Source of the DNA: VRUE01 sp963703175
GTDB taxonomy: Bacteria > Actinomycetota > Thermoleophilia > Solirubrobacterales > 70-9
Assembly (NCBI GenBank): GCA_963703175.1
Contig: OY969794.1
Span: 1,364,001 to 1,428,000 of the forward strand
Reading direction: 5' to 3'
DNA length: 64,000 nt
The translations under genes were made by a program, and so were the position numbers. Within the stretch, counting starts at the first letter, position 1; each line of letters opens with the position of its first letter. The notes under the pieces are model-generated. The model ran no database searches. It was not told where the DNA came from and worked only from the letters and a program-made list of their open reading frames with translations. This document shows positions 1-8,728 of the stretch, in pieces.

Positions 1-2177
1 GCCGCGCGGGCAAGCCGGGCGGAGCCATGGGCAAGTTTTTTGCCCGCCCCTTCTAGTTTCTGTAGACCTTCGGAGAGCAGGGTCGCGCCTTTGCTGATCC
101 GCTTGATCAGCACGACCCCCGAGACCAGCCAATCGGTGACCTGCTTGGCTTCTTCGGCGTCTTCGACCAGCCTCAACTCCAATGCACCGAGTTCGGTTGG
201 CAGCCCGGCGTAGTTCGGCGCGTAGGCAGCGCCGCTGACGGGGTCGGTGCCACTAATCGCAGCCAGAGCGTGGCGAACCGCGTCCAGCGCCGCGTTGTAG
301 TTGAGGTCGGACTTGCCGGTCGTCATCCCTTCGAGCTGACCAAGTGCAGCTTTCAGCTGCACTTCGGCGTCTTCGGCCGGCGGCTGCAGTCGTGGCACCG
401 TTTGTTTCGACTCTTCATTGAGCGACTTCTGCAGGTGGCGCGAGCGCCTCAGCGCGTTGTGGCGCAGGTTGGGACCCAGGCTCTGCAGAGCGAACTTCAG
501 GTTTAGCCCGGCAAGCGCAACTCGGTGCTGGGCACCGGCGAGCTGGCGCGTGCCCTGGGCGAAGACGCGCAGTGCAGCTACTGCCCGTTCGCTACCGGCG
601 CCAGCCTGCGATAGGCCGGAGGCGAGCGCCTGCGCCCCCGTGGCGGCCTTGCCAGATCCCTCGGCCAGCAAGCCGGCGCCGTAGCTCGCCTTCGAGACCC
701 CGCTCCGCAGCAGGGCGACACCCGCAGCAGCCCGACCAAGGTTGCGACCCAATCGGCTCAACTGGGCCAATGGCCCAGTTTTCCCGCCGGTCGCAAACAA
801 CGCGCCGGCCTGGCGCAGCGGGGCCACCGCGCGCGAAACTTGCGCCGGACCGACCACCGCTTGAACTCCCGGCTGAGCAGCAATCCGGTGTTGCCAGCGA
901 CTCAGCGACGCCAGCCGCCGTGGTTCGGTAACCGTGCCCCGATCGGCGGTGGCCACGATCACAAAGGGTGCGTCGTACCCCGGGCCAATCGATCGCTCGA
1001 TCAGTTCGAAATCCTGCCGGATCGGATCGTCGTGGGCAAGCTGCGTCTGGCTTGGCGGGCCGGTCTTCAATCCGAGCGCAGGGGCGGCAAGCAACAGCAC
1101 AACCGCCCCGATCGCGATCGCTACCGGCGCGGGGCGGCGCAAGGCGGCGCTTACCAACGTCATCAAACGGGAGCGGCCTTCGCCCGGCACTGGACCGATG
1201 CGCCAACGATCAACGTTGGGCCCAACCAAGGTGAGCACAGCGGGTCCGGCGATAACTGCAACGAGGACACTGAGCCCGACGACGAGGAACAGGGTCGCCG
1301 CAAGCGAACCGAGCAACGAGCCGGGGACGATGAAAAACCCCACCAGCATCGAGAGCATTAGCGTGCTGCCGGCGAAGACCGTGGTTCGTCCGGCGGTCCG
1401 CCGCGTGACGCGAGCGGCCTCCTGCGGCGAAGCGCCGGCCGCAAGCTCTTCGCGAAAGCGAGAGACCAGCAGCAACGCGTAATCGACGCCAAGCGCCAGC
1501 CCCATCATCGTGCAGACCGTGAGGGCGAAGGCATCGACGCTAAACCAGTTGGTCAGAATCGAGAGCAGGCCGCGTGAGCTGATTACGGTCACCGCACCAA
1601 AGACGAGGGGGATCGTGGCGGCGACGGGCGAGCGGAAAACGAGCAACAGGACGATCAGCAGGATTGGCAGGGCGATTAACTCACCGCGCTCGGTGGCAGT
1701 AATTGAGTCGTCCTGGATCGCCCGCGAGAGCGTCGCGTAGCCAGTCTGGGTCGACCGCACCGGCAGGCGGACGTTGGCCGCGAGGATTTCGTTCAGTTCC
1801 GGGACCGTCTCGTTGACTGCCTCGTCGATACCAACGTGGAAATCGGCAATGACGATCGCGCGGCGTGGACTGGGACGGAGGCGCTGCACCGCCCCCAGGT
1901 CCCAGGGCGAAAGCGTCGTCACGGCAGGATTACGCCGTAAGACACGGATCAGTCGCGGGCCTTGGCGGTCGAGTTCCCTTGCCGGGCCACGCAGGAGGAT
2001 CACAAACGGGGCGCTTTCGCCAAAGTGATCGCGCAGCATCCGGTTGGCTTGGGCCGACGAGGTGCCTGGAATTTCCAGACTGGTCGGGCTGAGCTTCCCC
2101 TCGACACCAGCACCAAGGATCCCGAGCGCAACGAGAACGACAAAGGCCGCCGCCAATACACGCCGAGGGTGCCGCAA
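1..2177 (-). CDS. MMPL/RND-family transporter, 3' end cut off by the window edge
   Basis: About 725 residues of an inner-membrane MMPL-type exporter, which in this family moves lipids or hydrophobic compounds using the proton gradient. The reading frame, translated by eye on the minus strand, gives one N-terminal membrane segment, an extracytoplasmic loop, then a block of membrane segments carrying GVDYALLLVSRFREE, and a second large loop with repeated G-x-x-L helices. It is clearly paralogous to the transporter at 10568: both have VEGKL/VEGEL followed by PTSL after the first membrane helix. The start is uncertain. TTG at 2177 matches the paralog's N-terminus best but has a weak ribosome site; GTG at 2255 is an in-frame alternative that would add a purine-rich stretch coding mainly Arg/Gly. 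The gene diverges from the exported protein gene at 2297. No stop is reached before base 1. Confidence 0.85.
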   Translation of the reverse strand, partial: MRHPRRVLAAAFVVLVALGILGAGVEGKLSPTSLEIPGTSSAQANRMLRDHFGESAPFVILLRGPARELDRQGPRLIRVLRRNPAVTTLSPWDLGAVQRLRPSPRRAIVIADFHVGIDEAVNETVPELNEILAANVRLPVRSTQTGYATLSRAIQDDSITATERGELIALPILLIVLLLVFRSPVAATIPLVFGAVTVISSRGLLSILTNWFSVDAFALTVCTMMGLALGVDYALLLVSRFREELAAGASPQEAARVTRRTAGRTTVFAGSTLMLSMLVGFFIVPGSLLGSLAATLFLVVGLSVLVAVIAGPAVLTLVGPNVDRWRIGPVPGEGRSRLMTLVSAALRRPAPVAIAIGAVVLLLAAPALGLKTGPPSQTQLAHDDPIRQDFELIERSIGPGYDAPFVIVATADRGTVTEPRRLASLSRWQHRIAAQPGVQAVVGPAQVSRAVAPLRQAGALFATGGKTGPLAQLSRLGRNLGRAAAGVALLRSGVSKASYGAGLLAEGSGKAATGAQALASGLSQAGAGSERAVAALRVFAQGTRQLAGAQHRVALAGLNLKFALQSLGPNLRHNALRRSRHLQKSLNEESKQTVPRLQPPAEDAEVQLKAALGQLEGMTTGKSDLNYNAALDAVRHALAAISGTDPVSGAAYAPNYAGLPTELGALELRLVEDAEEAKQVTDWLVSGVVLIKRISKGATLLSEGLQKLEGAGKKLAHGSARLARA

Positions 2178-2296
2178 CAGAGCAGAGTCATGCTTTCCGC
2201 GCCGATCCGGCGTGGACTCGCTGCCTCCCCTGCCCCTCCTCCTCCTCAAGGCCACCGTGCTAGTTTGGCGGTCGGGGACTACCAAGGGGGCTTGAG

Positions 2297-3064
2297 ATGC
2301 GGAAGACTCTGTTAAGAGTGCTGATCGTGATTGGCGTTGTCGCGCTGGTAGGAGCCGGCGGGGCAAGCGCAATCAAGTTGCGGGTCGGCAACATAATCAT
2401 CACCGGGGACGGGGGCTTCACCCCGACCACGCTGCCGAAGCACGAAAACGCGCCGATCAAGCTCTTCGGCCACAGCAAATTCAGCACCACCGATGGCAGC
2501 CGGCCCTCGCCGCTGCGCACGCTGACGCTCGAATTCGATAAGCACGGCGCGGTCGAGACGCGCGGCTTGCAGAAATGCACGATGGGGAAGCTGGTGGCGA
2601 CGACGACGAAGGTGGCCCGCCGACTGTGCTCGGACGCCATCGTCGGCACGGGCTTCGGCACCGGTGTCGTAGAGCTGCCCGAACAGCGTCCGATCAAGGT
2701 CTCCTCGCCCCTGACCCTCTTCAACGGTCCCGTCAGGCACGGCAACCCGACCGTACTCGGGCACGCCCACATCGACTATCCCGGACCGACCACTTACGTC
2801 ATCCTGATCGAGATCCAGAAGGTCCACAATGGCCGTTACGGGTTCAAGACCGTGGCCAATTTCCCCCGCATCGTCAATGGCTACGGCTCGCCGGTCTCCG
2901 GCCATCTGACCATCGGGCGCGAATGGATGTACAAGGGCCAGAAGCTCAGCTACGCCAATGCGCATTGCGCCGATGGGCGGCTTCAGGCCAGAGCCGAATT
3001 CAGCTTCGAAAATGGGGACTTCGTCGAGGGCACGATCTTCAAGCCCTGCAAGGTGCGCAAGTAG
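2297..3064 (+). CDS. exported protein of a four-cysteine family linked to MMPL transporters (copy 1)
   Basis: A 255-residue protein with an N-terminal signal or anchor segment (about residues 5-26, ending GGASA). I do not recognise a named domain. It is homologous to the products at 3118 and 14242. Shared features in order are GGFxPxxLP near residue 40, DGSxPxxL near 70, GLxxC near 95, a C-x-x-AIVGxG motif near 115, SPLTLFNGP with GNPTV near 145-160, SYxxAxC near 230 and a C-terminal FKxC. Four cysteines align across the three copies, suggesting two disulfides in an extracytoplasmic domain. ATG at 2297 follows AAGGGGG. It lies divergent to the truncated MMPL gene and 53 nt before its tandem paralog, so a role with the transporter is inferred from context only. 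Confidence 0.85.
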   Translation: MRKTLLRVLIVIGVVALVGAGGASAIKLRVGNIIITGDGGFTPTTLPKHENAPIKLFGHSKFSTTDGSRPSPLRTLTLEFDKHGAVETRGLQKCTMGKLVATTTKVARRLCSDAIVGTGFGTGVVELPEQRPIKVSSPLTLFNGPVRHGNPTVLGHAHIDYPGPTTYVILIEIQKVHNGRYGFKTVANFPRIVNGYGSPVSGHLTIGREWMYKGQKLSYANAHCADGRLQARAEFSFENGDFVEGTIFKPCKVRK

Positions 3065-3117
3065 TCGGATCTGCCGACTGGCGCTACCCTGGTAGGTACC
3101 GGGGTGTTTAGGAGGCG

Positions 3118-3885
3118 ATGAAGCAAAAGCGGCTACTGACGGTTATCGCGCTGCTTGCAGCCGGCGCCGCTCTGCTCGTCAGCTCCGCAGGAGCAGCGAC
3201 CGTCCGCGTCGGCACGCTCGTGCTGCACGCCGACGGTGGCTTCGAGCCACAGCTGCTGCCGAAACGAACCTTCGCGCCGATTCACTTCCAGGGATACGGC
3301 GAAATCAAGACCACCGACGGCTCGGTGCCGCCGGCACTGCAACATGTAAAGCTCGAATTTGACCATGACGGACGACTGACGACCGCCGGGTTGAGCGTCT
3401 GCCAGCCCGCCAAACTCGAAGCGGCGACGCCGCAAGAGGCGCGGCGGCGTTGTCGTAGCGCGATTGTCGGCAGCGGCCACATTGGCGCGGCGGTCGAATT
3501 GCTGGGGCTTGCCCGGATCGACCTGACCTCGCCGCTGACCTTGTTCAACGGCCCGCGTCGCAACGGCAACCCGACGGTGATCCTCCATGCCCAGGCGCCT
3601 TTCCCGGTTTCCGAGACCTACGTCATCGTGATCGAGATCGAACGACGACACGGCGCCTTCGGCTACCGCGTGGAATTCAACATCCCGCCGATCGCCGGCG
3701 GTCTCGGCTCGCTTACCGACATCGACGCGAAAATCGGCCGGCTCTACCGCTCTCACGGCGCCAAGCGCAGCTACATCTCGGCCCGCTGCCGGGACAGCAT
3801 CCTGCAGACCCAGGGCTACTTCTCCTTCGCCGACGGCAACGTCATCTCCGGCAGCGTCTTCAAAGTCTGCCGTGCCAAGAGCTGA
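3118..3885 (+). CDS. exported protein of a four-cysteine family linked to MMPL transporters (copy 2)
   Basis: Tandem paralog of the gene at 2297, also 255 residues. A signal segment covers residues 5-26 (ending SSAGAAT), followed by RVGTLVLHADGGFEP, LPKRTFAPI, TTDGS, GLSVC, C-x-x-AIVGSG, SPLTLFNGP and a final FKVC. A clean AGGAGG stands six to seven bases before the ATG. The start and length agree with copy 1. The mature region is predicted extracytoplasmic; function unknown. The two copies have diverged a good deal outside the motifs, so the duplication is not recent. Confidence 0.85.
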   Translation: MKQKRLLTVIALLAAGAALLVSSAGAATVRVGTLVLHADGGFEPQLLPKRTFAPIHFQGYGEIKTTDGSVPPALQHVKLEFDHDGRLTTAGLSVCQPAKLEAATPQEARRRCRSAIVGSGHIGAAVELLGLARIDLTSPLTLFNGPRRNGNPTVILHAQAPFPVSETYVIVIEIERRHGAFGYRVEFNIPPIAGGLGSLTDIDAKIGRLYRSHGAKRSYISARCRDSILQTQGYFSFADGNVISGSVFKVCRAKS

Positions 3886-3926
3886 CCGACTCCCAACGCC
3901 ACAAGCTTCCTATACTTCCCGGCCCT

Positions 3927-4000
3927 GGGCCGCTAGCTCAACTGGTTAGAGCAGGAGCCTCTTAAGCTCAAGGTTGAAGGTTCGAGTCCTTCGCGGCCCA
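3927..4000 (+). tRNA. tRNA-Lys (anticodon CTT)
   Basis: A complete cloverleaf can be drawn: acceptor GGGCCGC/GCGGCCC, D arm GCTC/GAGC, anticodon loop CTCTTAA with anticodon CTT, T arm GAAGG-TTCGAGT-CCTTC, discriminator A. CCA is not encoded. The top pair of the anticodon stem (G27-A43) is mismatched, which is unusual but tolerable. Confidence 0.96.
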
Positions 4001-4043
4001 CTCGAGATCGTCCCTCCTCATTCAGCGCTCGCTCCGGTCGGGG

Positions 4044-4844
4044 TCACCCGCCGGGGGTGCCGCCGACCCCGCCGAACGGGTTCAGCAGCGATTCTTTGCT
4101 GGCCTGCTGTTCCTGCTTTGCGGCTCGCTTTGCGCCTTTTTGGAACTGCGCCGCGCGTTTGCGATATTCGCCAAGCTGTTTTTCGATGCTCTTTGCTTCG
4201 GTTTTACTGCTGGCCAGAGCTTCTGCCTGCTTGGTTGACTTGTCACCCGCAGCGAAGTCGCCGGAGAAATATTGGTAGATCGCCAGGGTGCTGAGGGAGC
4301 CTAGGCTCGGTTGCTGTTCCGCCGCTATTTCCTGCGCCTTCGCCGCCGTGGCAACGTTTTCCTTAATTTCGCCGAGACTGGTGGAACCCGCTTCGGCCAG
4401 ACGGAAGAAGGTCCCAGCCACCAGTTGGGCGACCGTCGGGCTCGGTTCTTCGGTCTGCTTTACGTAGCGGTTCCAGGCTTCTGATCCCGCTTCGAAATCT
4501 TCCCTGGCTTCAACCGTAATCGTCGGCACTTCAGTTTCCGAGACGGTTTCGATCTGGGCGTTGCCGGCGTTGATGTGTGCCCGCGTAAGCGCAAGCAGAA
4601 GCTGTTCGTCGGTCGGATCTTTGGCCAGCCGCCGTTCGATTCGTTCGGCTTGTTCGTGAAACACCTTCGTCGTGCTGCCGGTGGTGCTCGAGTTGCCAAG
4701 CAGCGAACCTATGTTGACCGGGCCGACGACGAGGAAGAGGCTAGCCCCCATGAGCAGCGCGAGGATCGCGTAAACCACACGGATTACGTGTTTGCGTTTC
4801 CCTCGGGTATCGAAGACCATTCGCCGCTCGCCGCTCGATGCCAT
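4044..4844 (-). CDS. membrane-anchored TPR-like protein of unknown function
   Basis: A 266-residue protein with a short basic cytoplasmic N-terminus, one membrane segment (about residues 20-42) and a helical extracytoplasmic domain. The pattern LLLALTRAHINAGN and SLSTLAIYQYFSGDFAAGDKS resembles tetratricopeptide helices; the C-terminus is a Lys/Ala/Gln-rich helix ending in a Gly/Pro tail. Glutamate codons in the exported part are mostly GAA. It sits directly upstream of tatC (6 nt gap) on the same strand after tatA-tatC, so it is probably co-transcribed with the Tat genes. No enzymatic motif is seen. Confidence 0.8.
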   Translation of the reverse strand: MASSGERRMVFDTRGKRKHVIRVVYAILALLMGASLFLVVGPVNIGSLLGNSSTTGSTTKVFHEQAERIERRLAKDPTDEQLLLALTRAHINAGNAQIETVSETEVPTITVEAREDFEAGSEAWNRYVKQTEEPSPTVAQLVAGTFFRLAEAGSTSLGEIKENVATAAKAQEIAAEQQPSLGSLSTLAIYQYFSGDFAAGDKSTKQAEALASSKTEAKSIEKQLGEYRKRAAQFQKGAKRAAKQEQQASKESLLNPFGGVGGTPGG

Positions 4845-4850
4845 CGCTTC

Positions 4851-5624
4851 CTATCTCTCCTGCGTAGAGGGTTGAGCCGTGCCTCCCGCGGCCTTCGGAC
4901 TGCCAAAAGCACGCGCAAGCAAGATACTCAACTCGTACAAAGCAAGTAGGGGAACCATCTCGATCAGCATCGAGACTGGGTCAACGCCGGGGAGCGCGGC
5001 GGCCACGAGAGCGATAACTAAATAGGCGTAACGACGGTTGGAGCGAAGCTGGGCGATGCTGACAATGCCCAGCCGCGTGACCGCGAGGATCGCCAGCGGC
5101 AGCTGAAAGACGATCCCCCCGGCGAGCATCGTCGTCGAGAAGAAGCTGTAGTAGTCGCGGGCGCGGAGCTGAACGTTGAACTGGTTGTCGTTGAAGTTGA
5201 GTAGGAACTTGACCGCCGCCGGCATCACGATGAAGTAGGCAAAGGCAACACCGGCGAGGAAGAGCACTGGGGCCATCAGCATGATCGGCAGGACGGTCCG
5301 GCGCTCGCTATCGCTAAAAGCCGGCAGGACGTAGGCGTAGGCCTGGTAGAGCAGGACCGGCAGGGAGAGGATGATCGCGCCATAGGCGGCCACGGTCAGC
5401 GTCGTCGTAAAGGGCTCGGTGACGCCGAAGGTGAGCAACAGCTTGTGGTTGCTCGGCAACGGGCCGGAAGCAATTTCTAGCAGCAGGTGGTTCTGCCAGA
5501 AGCAGAGCGCCAAGGCGACCCCGAAGGTTGCCGCGCAAACGATGAGCCGGCTGCGCAGCTCATCGAGGTGCTCAACAAGGCTGAGGCGGTCTTCGTGGGA
5601 GACCGGCCCGATGCGGCGGGGCAT
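4851..5624 (-). CDS. tatC: Sec-independent protein translocase TatC
   Basis: 257 residues, the usual TatC size. It is the receptor subunit of the twin-arginine translocase, binding RR signal peptides of folded exported proteins. The N-terminus carries the conserved cytoplasmic start (LSLVEHLDELRSRL), followed by six membrane segments, with FAYFIVMPAAVKFLL and the P-x-x-FQLPL-like LAGGIVFQLPLAILAV region. It is preceded by tatA (10 nt gap). The Rieske protein QcrA encoded nearby is a typical Tat substrate. Confidence 0.97.
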   Translation of the reverse strand: MPRRIGPVSHEDRLSLVEHLDELRSRLIVCAATFGVALALCFWQNHLLLEIASGPLPSNHKLLLTFGVTEPFTTTLTVAAYGAIILSLPVLLYQAYAYVLPAFSDSERRTVLPIMLMAPVLFLAGVAFAYFIVMPAAVKFLLNFNDNQFNVQLRARDYYSFFSTTMLAGGIVFQLPLAILAVTRLGIVSIAQLRSNRRYAYLVIALVAAALPGVDPVSMLIEMVPLLALYELSILLARAFGSPKAAGGTAQPSTQER

Positions 5625-5634
5625 CCGGCGGGCC

Positions 5635-5874
5635 TCAGGACCGCTTGTGGGCGACCGGCTCCTCGGGGGTGGCAGCCTTGATCTTGGCCGCCTCTATCTC
5701 TGCAGGGGAAGGCCGCTCGTCATCGTCATCGTGCTCTCCGGTAACCGAGCCTTTGAACTCGCGGATGCCCCTGCCCAGCGAGCGACCCAGCTCGGGTAAG
5801 CGTTTTGGGCCGAATACCACCAGGGCGATGATCAGGACGACGATGATCTCGAGGGGACCGATGTTTCCAAGCAT
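5635..5874 (-). CDS. tatA: Sec-independent protein translocase TatA/TatB-type subunit
   Basis: 79 residues: one N-terminal membrane helix (LEIIVVLIIALVVFGPKRLPELG) with the FGPKRLPE hinge, then an amphipathic helix (GRSLGRGIREFKGS) and an acidic tail rich in Asp. It forms the Tat channel with TatC, encoded immediately downstream. TatA and TatB cannot be told apart safely from sequence alone; length and hinge fit TatA. Confidence 0.94.
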   Translation of the reverse strand: MLGNIGPLEIIVVLIIALVVFGPKRLPELGRSLGRGIREFKGSVTGEHDDDDERPSPAEIEAAKIKAATPEEPVAHKRS

Positions 5875-6012
5875 CGACCAATGGTAACGGGCGGCGGGGC
5901 CGGCCGGATCAGGTCGAATTGGGATGGCCGCCTACCCGGTTCTGGGGTTTTCTTCAAATGAAGCGGAAAACCCCGGATTAAACCCTCGGCTCGTGTGTTC
6001 GATAGTCAGACC

Positions 6013-6345
6013 ATGAACAACGCGAGTCGCACAGAGACGAAGGCAGGCGGTGGACTCCACGTCTGCCCGGAGTGCGCCTCGCAGTTGGTGCAGCCGACCC
6101 GCTGGGAGCAGACGGCAAAGCGAGGCCACTGGCATCTATGGCGACGCTGCCCGGAGTGCGAGTGGCGCTGCGACGGCATTCACGGAGAAAACGAGATTGA
6201 CGCTTTCGACGAGGCTCTGGACAATGGCGCTGAGGCCCTCGCTACTGAGCTGCAAGGGCTCGAACGGGAGAGTATGCGGGAAATCGTCGAGGTCTTCTCC
6301 ACCGCCCTGGCGGCGGACCTGATCACCGCGGACGACTTCACCTAG
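6013..6345 (+). CDS. small zinc-ribbon protein
   Basis: About 110 residues with two knuckles (VCPECAS near residue 20 and RCPECEW near 48) that would bind one zinc ion, followed by an acidic helical region. No named function recognised. ATG at 6013 is preferred; GTG at 5995 would add six residues. There is no clear Shine-Dalgarno sequence, and GATAGT lies only a few bases upstream of the ATG, so a leaderless message is possible. It is the only plus-strand gene between 4000 and 10400, standing alone between tatA and the polyprenyl synthase, whose 3' end it faces 5 nt away. Confidence 0.7.
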   Translation: MNNASRTETKAGGGLHVCPECASQLVQPTRWEQTAKRGHWHLWRRCPECEWRCDGIHGENEIDAFDEALDNGAEALATELQGLERESMREIVEVFSTALAADLITADDFT

Positions 6346-6349
6346 GCCC

Positions 6350-7315
6350 CTAGCTGTATCTCTGCACGACCCCGTCGGCTACCAGGTCAAAGAGCTTGCG
6401 CCGTTCGGCGTCGAAGCCGGCGGAGCCGAGGCGACGCTTGCCTTCGGCGACCAGCTCGAGCGCGCGCGAGCGGACTTGCCTCAGCGCTCCGCTGGCCTCG
6501 ATCCGATCACAGGTCGCCTCGGCGGCGGCGGCGTCCAACGAGCGCAAGTCGGTAGCGCGGATCTCGGGGTCGCGTTCGGCCGCGAGGATTAGCGGCAAGG
6601 TCACGGTGCCGTCGAGCAGATCGGTGCCGCGCGCCTTCCCCGTCCTCTCTGCCGGACCGGAAACATCGAGCACGTCGTCGAGTAGCTGGAAGGCGAGCCC
6701 GATTGCTGCCCCGAAGGCACCCAACGCCTCCTCGTCGCGACCGAGCAGGCAGGCGCATTCGAACAACGTCGCGGTCTTCAGCCCGCAGCGCTCCAGGTAG
6801 CGGTCCTCTCCGATCGACGTGTCGTAGGCATCGTGGCGCTGGGCCAGCTCTCCCCGCGCAAGGGCGACCGAGGCGGCGGACAGCAGCTCGATCGAACGTA
6901 GATCCCCGGCGGTGGCGAGCAGGGTGAAGGCCCGCGAGAAGAGCAGGTCGCCAGTCGCCGTTGCCCGCTCGCGGCCGGCGGTGGCGGCAATCGTCGGCCG
7001 GCCGCGGCGCAACGGCGCATCGTCGAGGACATCATCGTGGACGAGCGTCGCCATATGGATCAGCTCGATTGCGGTCGCGGCTCGCACCGCCACCTCCCCC
7101 CCATTCTCACCGGCGCAGAGCAGGACCAACATCGGGCGCAGGCGCTTCCCGCCGGCCTCCAACGTCGCCGCGACATCCGCCGCCAGCATCTCGCCAGAGC
7201 CAACTGCTTGCTTGCGCAACATCTCCTCGACCTGTCCCAGCTGCGCCGGTAGCCAGCGGCTCGAAGCGTCGAGAACCGCGGTGACAGGCGGCGGGACTGC
7301 CGAGTGGCGAGTCAC
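6350..7315 (-). CDS. polyprenyl diphosphate synthase (heptaprenyl-type large subunit)
   Basis: 321 residues of a trans-polyprenyl synthase that condenses isopentenyl diphosphate with allylic diphosphates. The first Asp-rich motif is LVHDDVLDDAPLRRG and the second QLLDDVLDV. GGKRLRPMLVLL and GDLLFSRAF are also typical. Its start overlaps the 3' end of the menaquinone methyltransferase gene by 4 nt, so it most likely makes the menaquinone side chain. The hepT-menG pairing recalls the Bacillus hepS-menH-hepT cluster; a candidate HepS-like partner is at 15024. Confidence 0.93.
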   Translation of the reverse strand: MTRHSAVPPPVTAVLDASSRWLPAQLGQVEEMLRKQAVGSGEMLAADVAATLEAGGKRLRPMLVLLCAGENGGEVAVRAATAIELIHMATLVHDDVLDDAPLRRGRPTIAATAGRERATATGDLLFSRAFTLLATAGDLRSIELLSAASVALARGELAQRHDAYDTSIGEDRYLERCGLKTATLFECACLLGRDEEALGAFGAAIGLAFQLLDDVLDVSGPAERTGKARGTDLLDGTVTLPLILAAERDPEIRATDLRSLDAAAAEATCDRIEASGALRQVRSRALELVAEGKRRLGSAGFDAERRKLFDLVADGVVQRYS

Positions 7316-7983
7316 CCCGGAGCGGTGCCGCTGTGGATCGCAATGATCCCACCGGCGAGGATGGTCCAGCGGATGTCCTCAAGCCCCGCGCCGTCCATTT
7401 TCTCGGCGAGACCATTGGGAACTGGGAAGCTGCGCACCGACTCCGGCAGGTAGCTGTAGGCCTCGGGGTCCCCCGCCAGTGTGCCGAGGATCGGAACTAC
7501 CCGGTCGAACCAGAGTGAGTAGAAGGTCGAAAGTGGCGGCCTGGTCGGCTGAGTGATCTCAAGGATGACAAGCCGACCTCCGGGGCGCAGGACGCGGCGC
7601 ATCTCGCCCAGACCAGCGTCCAGGTCGGAGAGATTGCGCACGCCAAAGCCGACCGTGACCGCGTCGAAGCGTCCGTCGTCGTATGGGAGGTGCAGGGCAT
7701 CGGCCCACTCGAAGCGAACCCCGGGGGCACTTTGCCTACTCGCCTTCTCGCGGGCAAGGTCGAGCATCGGCTCGGAGAAGTCACTGCCGACAACATGGCC
7801 TCCCGGAGAAACCCGGGTCGCCAGCTCAAGCGCCAGATCCCCGGTACCGCAGCAGACATCGAGGGCGGAGTCTCCGGGCCGAAGCTCGGTTCGGTCGGCA
7901 GCCCGGTCGCGCCAACGGTGGTGCAACCCGGCGGTCATCACCGAGTTGAGCAGGTCGTAGTGACCGGCGACCCGATCGAACAT
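7312..7983 (-). CDS. menG: demethylmenaquinone methyltransferase
   Basis: 223 residues of the UbiE/MenG family: SAM-dependent C-methylation of demethylmenaquinone, the last step of menaquinone synthesis. Visible are MFDRVAGHYDLLN at the N-terminus, the SAM site LDVCCGTGDLALEL, GSDFSEPMLDLA, and FGVRNLSD with LEITQP, all family hallmarks. ATG at 7983 is the only usual start before the motif. It lies between qcrC (upstream) and the polyprenyl synthase (4 nt overlap), linking quinone synthesis to the complex that oxidises menaquinol. Confidence 0.95.
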   Translation of the reverse strand: MFDRVAGHYDLLNSVMTAGLHHRWRDRAADRTELRPGDSALDVCCGTGDLALELATRVSPGGHVVGSDFSEPMLDLAREKASRQSAPGVRFEWADALHLPYDDGRFDAVTVGFGVRNLSDLDAGLGEMRRVLRPGGRLVILEITQPTRPPLSTFYSLWFDRVVPILGTLAGDPEAYSYLPESVRSFPVPNGLAEKMDGAGLEDIRWTILAGGIIAIHSGTAPG

Positions 7984-8026
7984 GCGGTTGACCTGCCCCG
8001 CAAACTGGGCGGAGTCCCGAGAAGGT

Positions 8027-8728
8027 TTAGTCGAGTGAGGAGAGGAAATCGGCGAGCTCGTTGAGCTTCTTTGGCGGCAGGTCCCTGAAGGACGGCATGA
8101 TACCCGGGCCGATCTCCACGGAGCGAACGATCGCCGCGCGTGGGATGCGTTCCGCGATGTGGGTCAGTTCGGGCCCGGGCCCATTGTTGCCGTTCTCCCC
8201 CAGCTTGTGGCAGGCGAGACAGCCCGATCCGGCGACGACCTCCTTGCCGGCCTCGTAGCGTGGTGCGACCTTCATGTCGATCTCGGTCGGCGAACCGCCG
8301 GTGGCGCCGAGGAAGGTGAGGTAGGCCATCGCGGCGATCGTCATCACGCCTGCCGTCGTCGCAATCGGGCGCCGTGCCGGGTTGCGCTCCGCGCCACGGT
8401 CATAGAAGGGCAACAACAGGAGCAAAACCATGCAGATCGTCGGGATGCCGATCGTCGCGATCGGGACCAGCTCCGGCGGCTTGATCACACGCAGGAGCTC
8501 GAAGAGGAAGAAGAAGTACCACTCGGGACGGGGCACGTAGGTGGTCGACGTCGGGTCGGCCTTCGGCCCCTGCTCGGCGCCAAGCACGATCGACATCACG
8601 ATGATCACGCCGACGACGATCAGCATCATCGCCGAGTCCTTCATTACCGCGTAGGGGAAGAAGGGCTTTCCCTTCTTCTTCAGCAGCTCGTACTCCTCGA
8701 GGTATGCCTGCTTCTCAGCCGGCTTCAT
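8027..8728 (-). CDS. qcrC: menaquinol:cytochrome c reductase, cytochrome b C-terminal/cytochrome c fusion
   Basis: 233 residues. The N-terminal part has about three membrane segments and the PRPEWYFFFLFELLR motif of cytochrome b subunit IV. After a further membrane helix comes a periplasm-facing cytochrome c domain with CLACH (CxxCH) heme site near residue 175 and GIMPSF as likely axial methionine. This b/c fusion resembles Bacillus QcrC rather than the diheme QcrC of mycobacteria. It overlaps qcrB by 4 nt and is the third gene of qcrA-qcrB-qcrC. Confidence 0.94.
   Translation of the reverse strand: MKPAEKQAYLEEYELLKKKGKPFFPYAVMKDSAMMLIVVGVIIVMSIVLGAEQGPKADPTSTTYVPRPEWYFFFLFELLRVIKPPELVPIATIGIPTICMVLLLLLPFYDRGAERNPARRPIATTAGVMTIAAMAYLTFLGATGGSPTEIDMKVAPRYEAGKEVVAGSGCLACHKLGENGNNGPGPELTHIAERIPRAAIVRSVEIGPGIMPSFRDLPPKKLNELADFLSSLD

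Noticed and set aside
592..1206. Minus-strand open frame of 204 codons near the left edge
   Set aside because: It is in a different frame from the MMPL protein, which fits the paralog at 10568 along its whole length; the peptide is Arg/Pro-rich shadow sequence.
2225..2252. AGGAGGAGGAGG-like purine run upstream of the left MMPL gene as its ribosome site
   Set aside because: It lies over 40 nt from the best in-frame start and the nearest ATG (2191) is out of frame.
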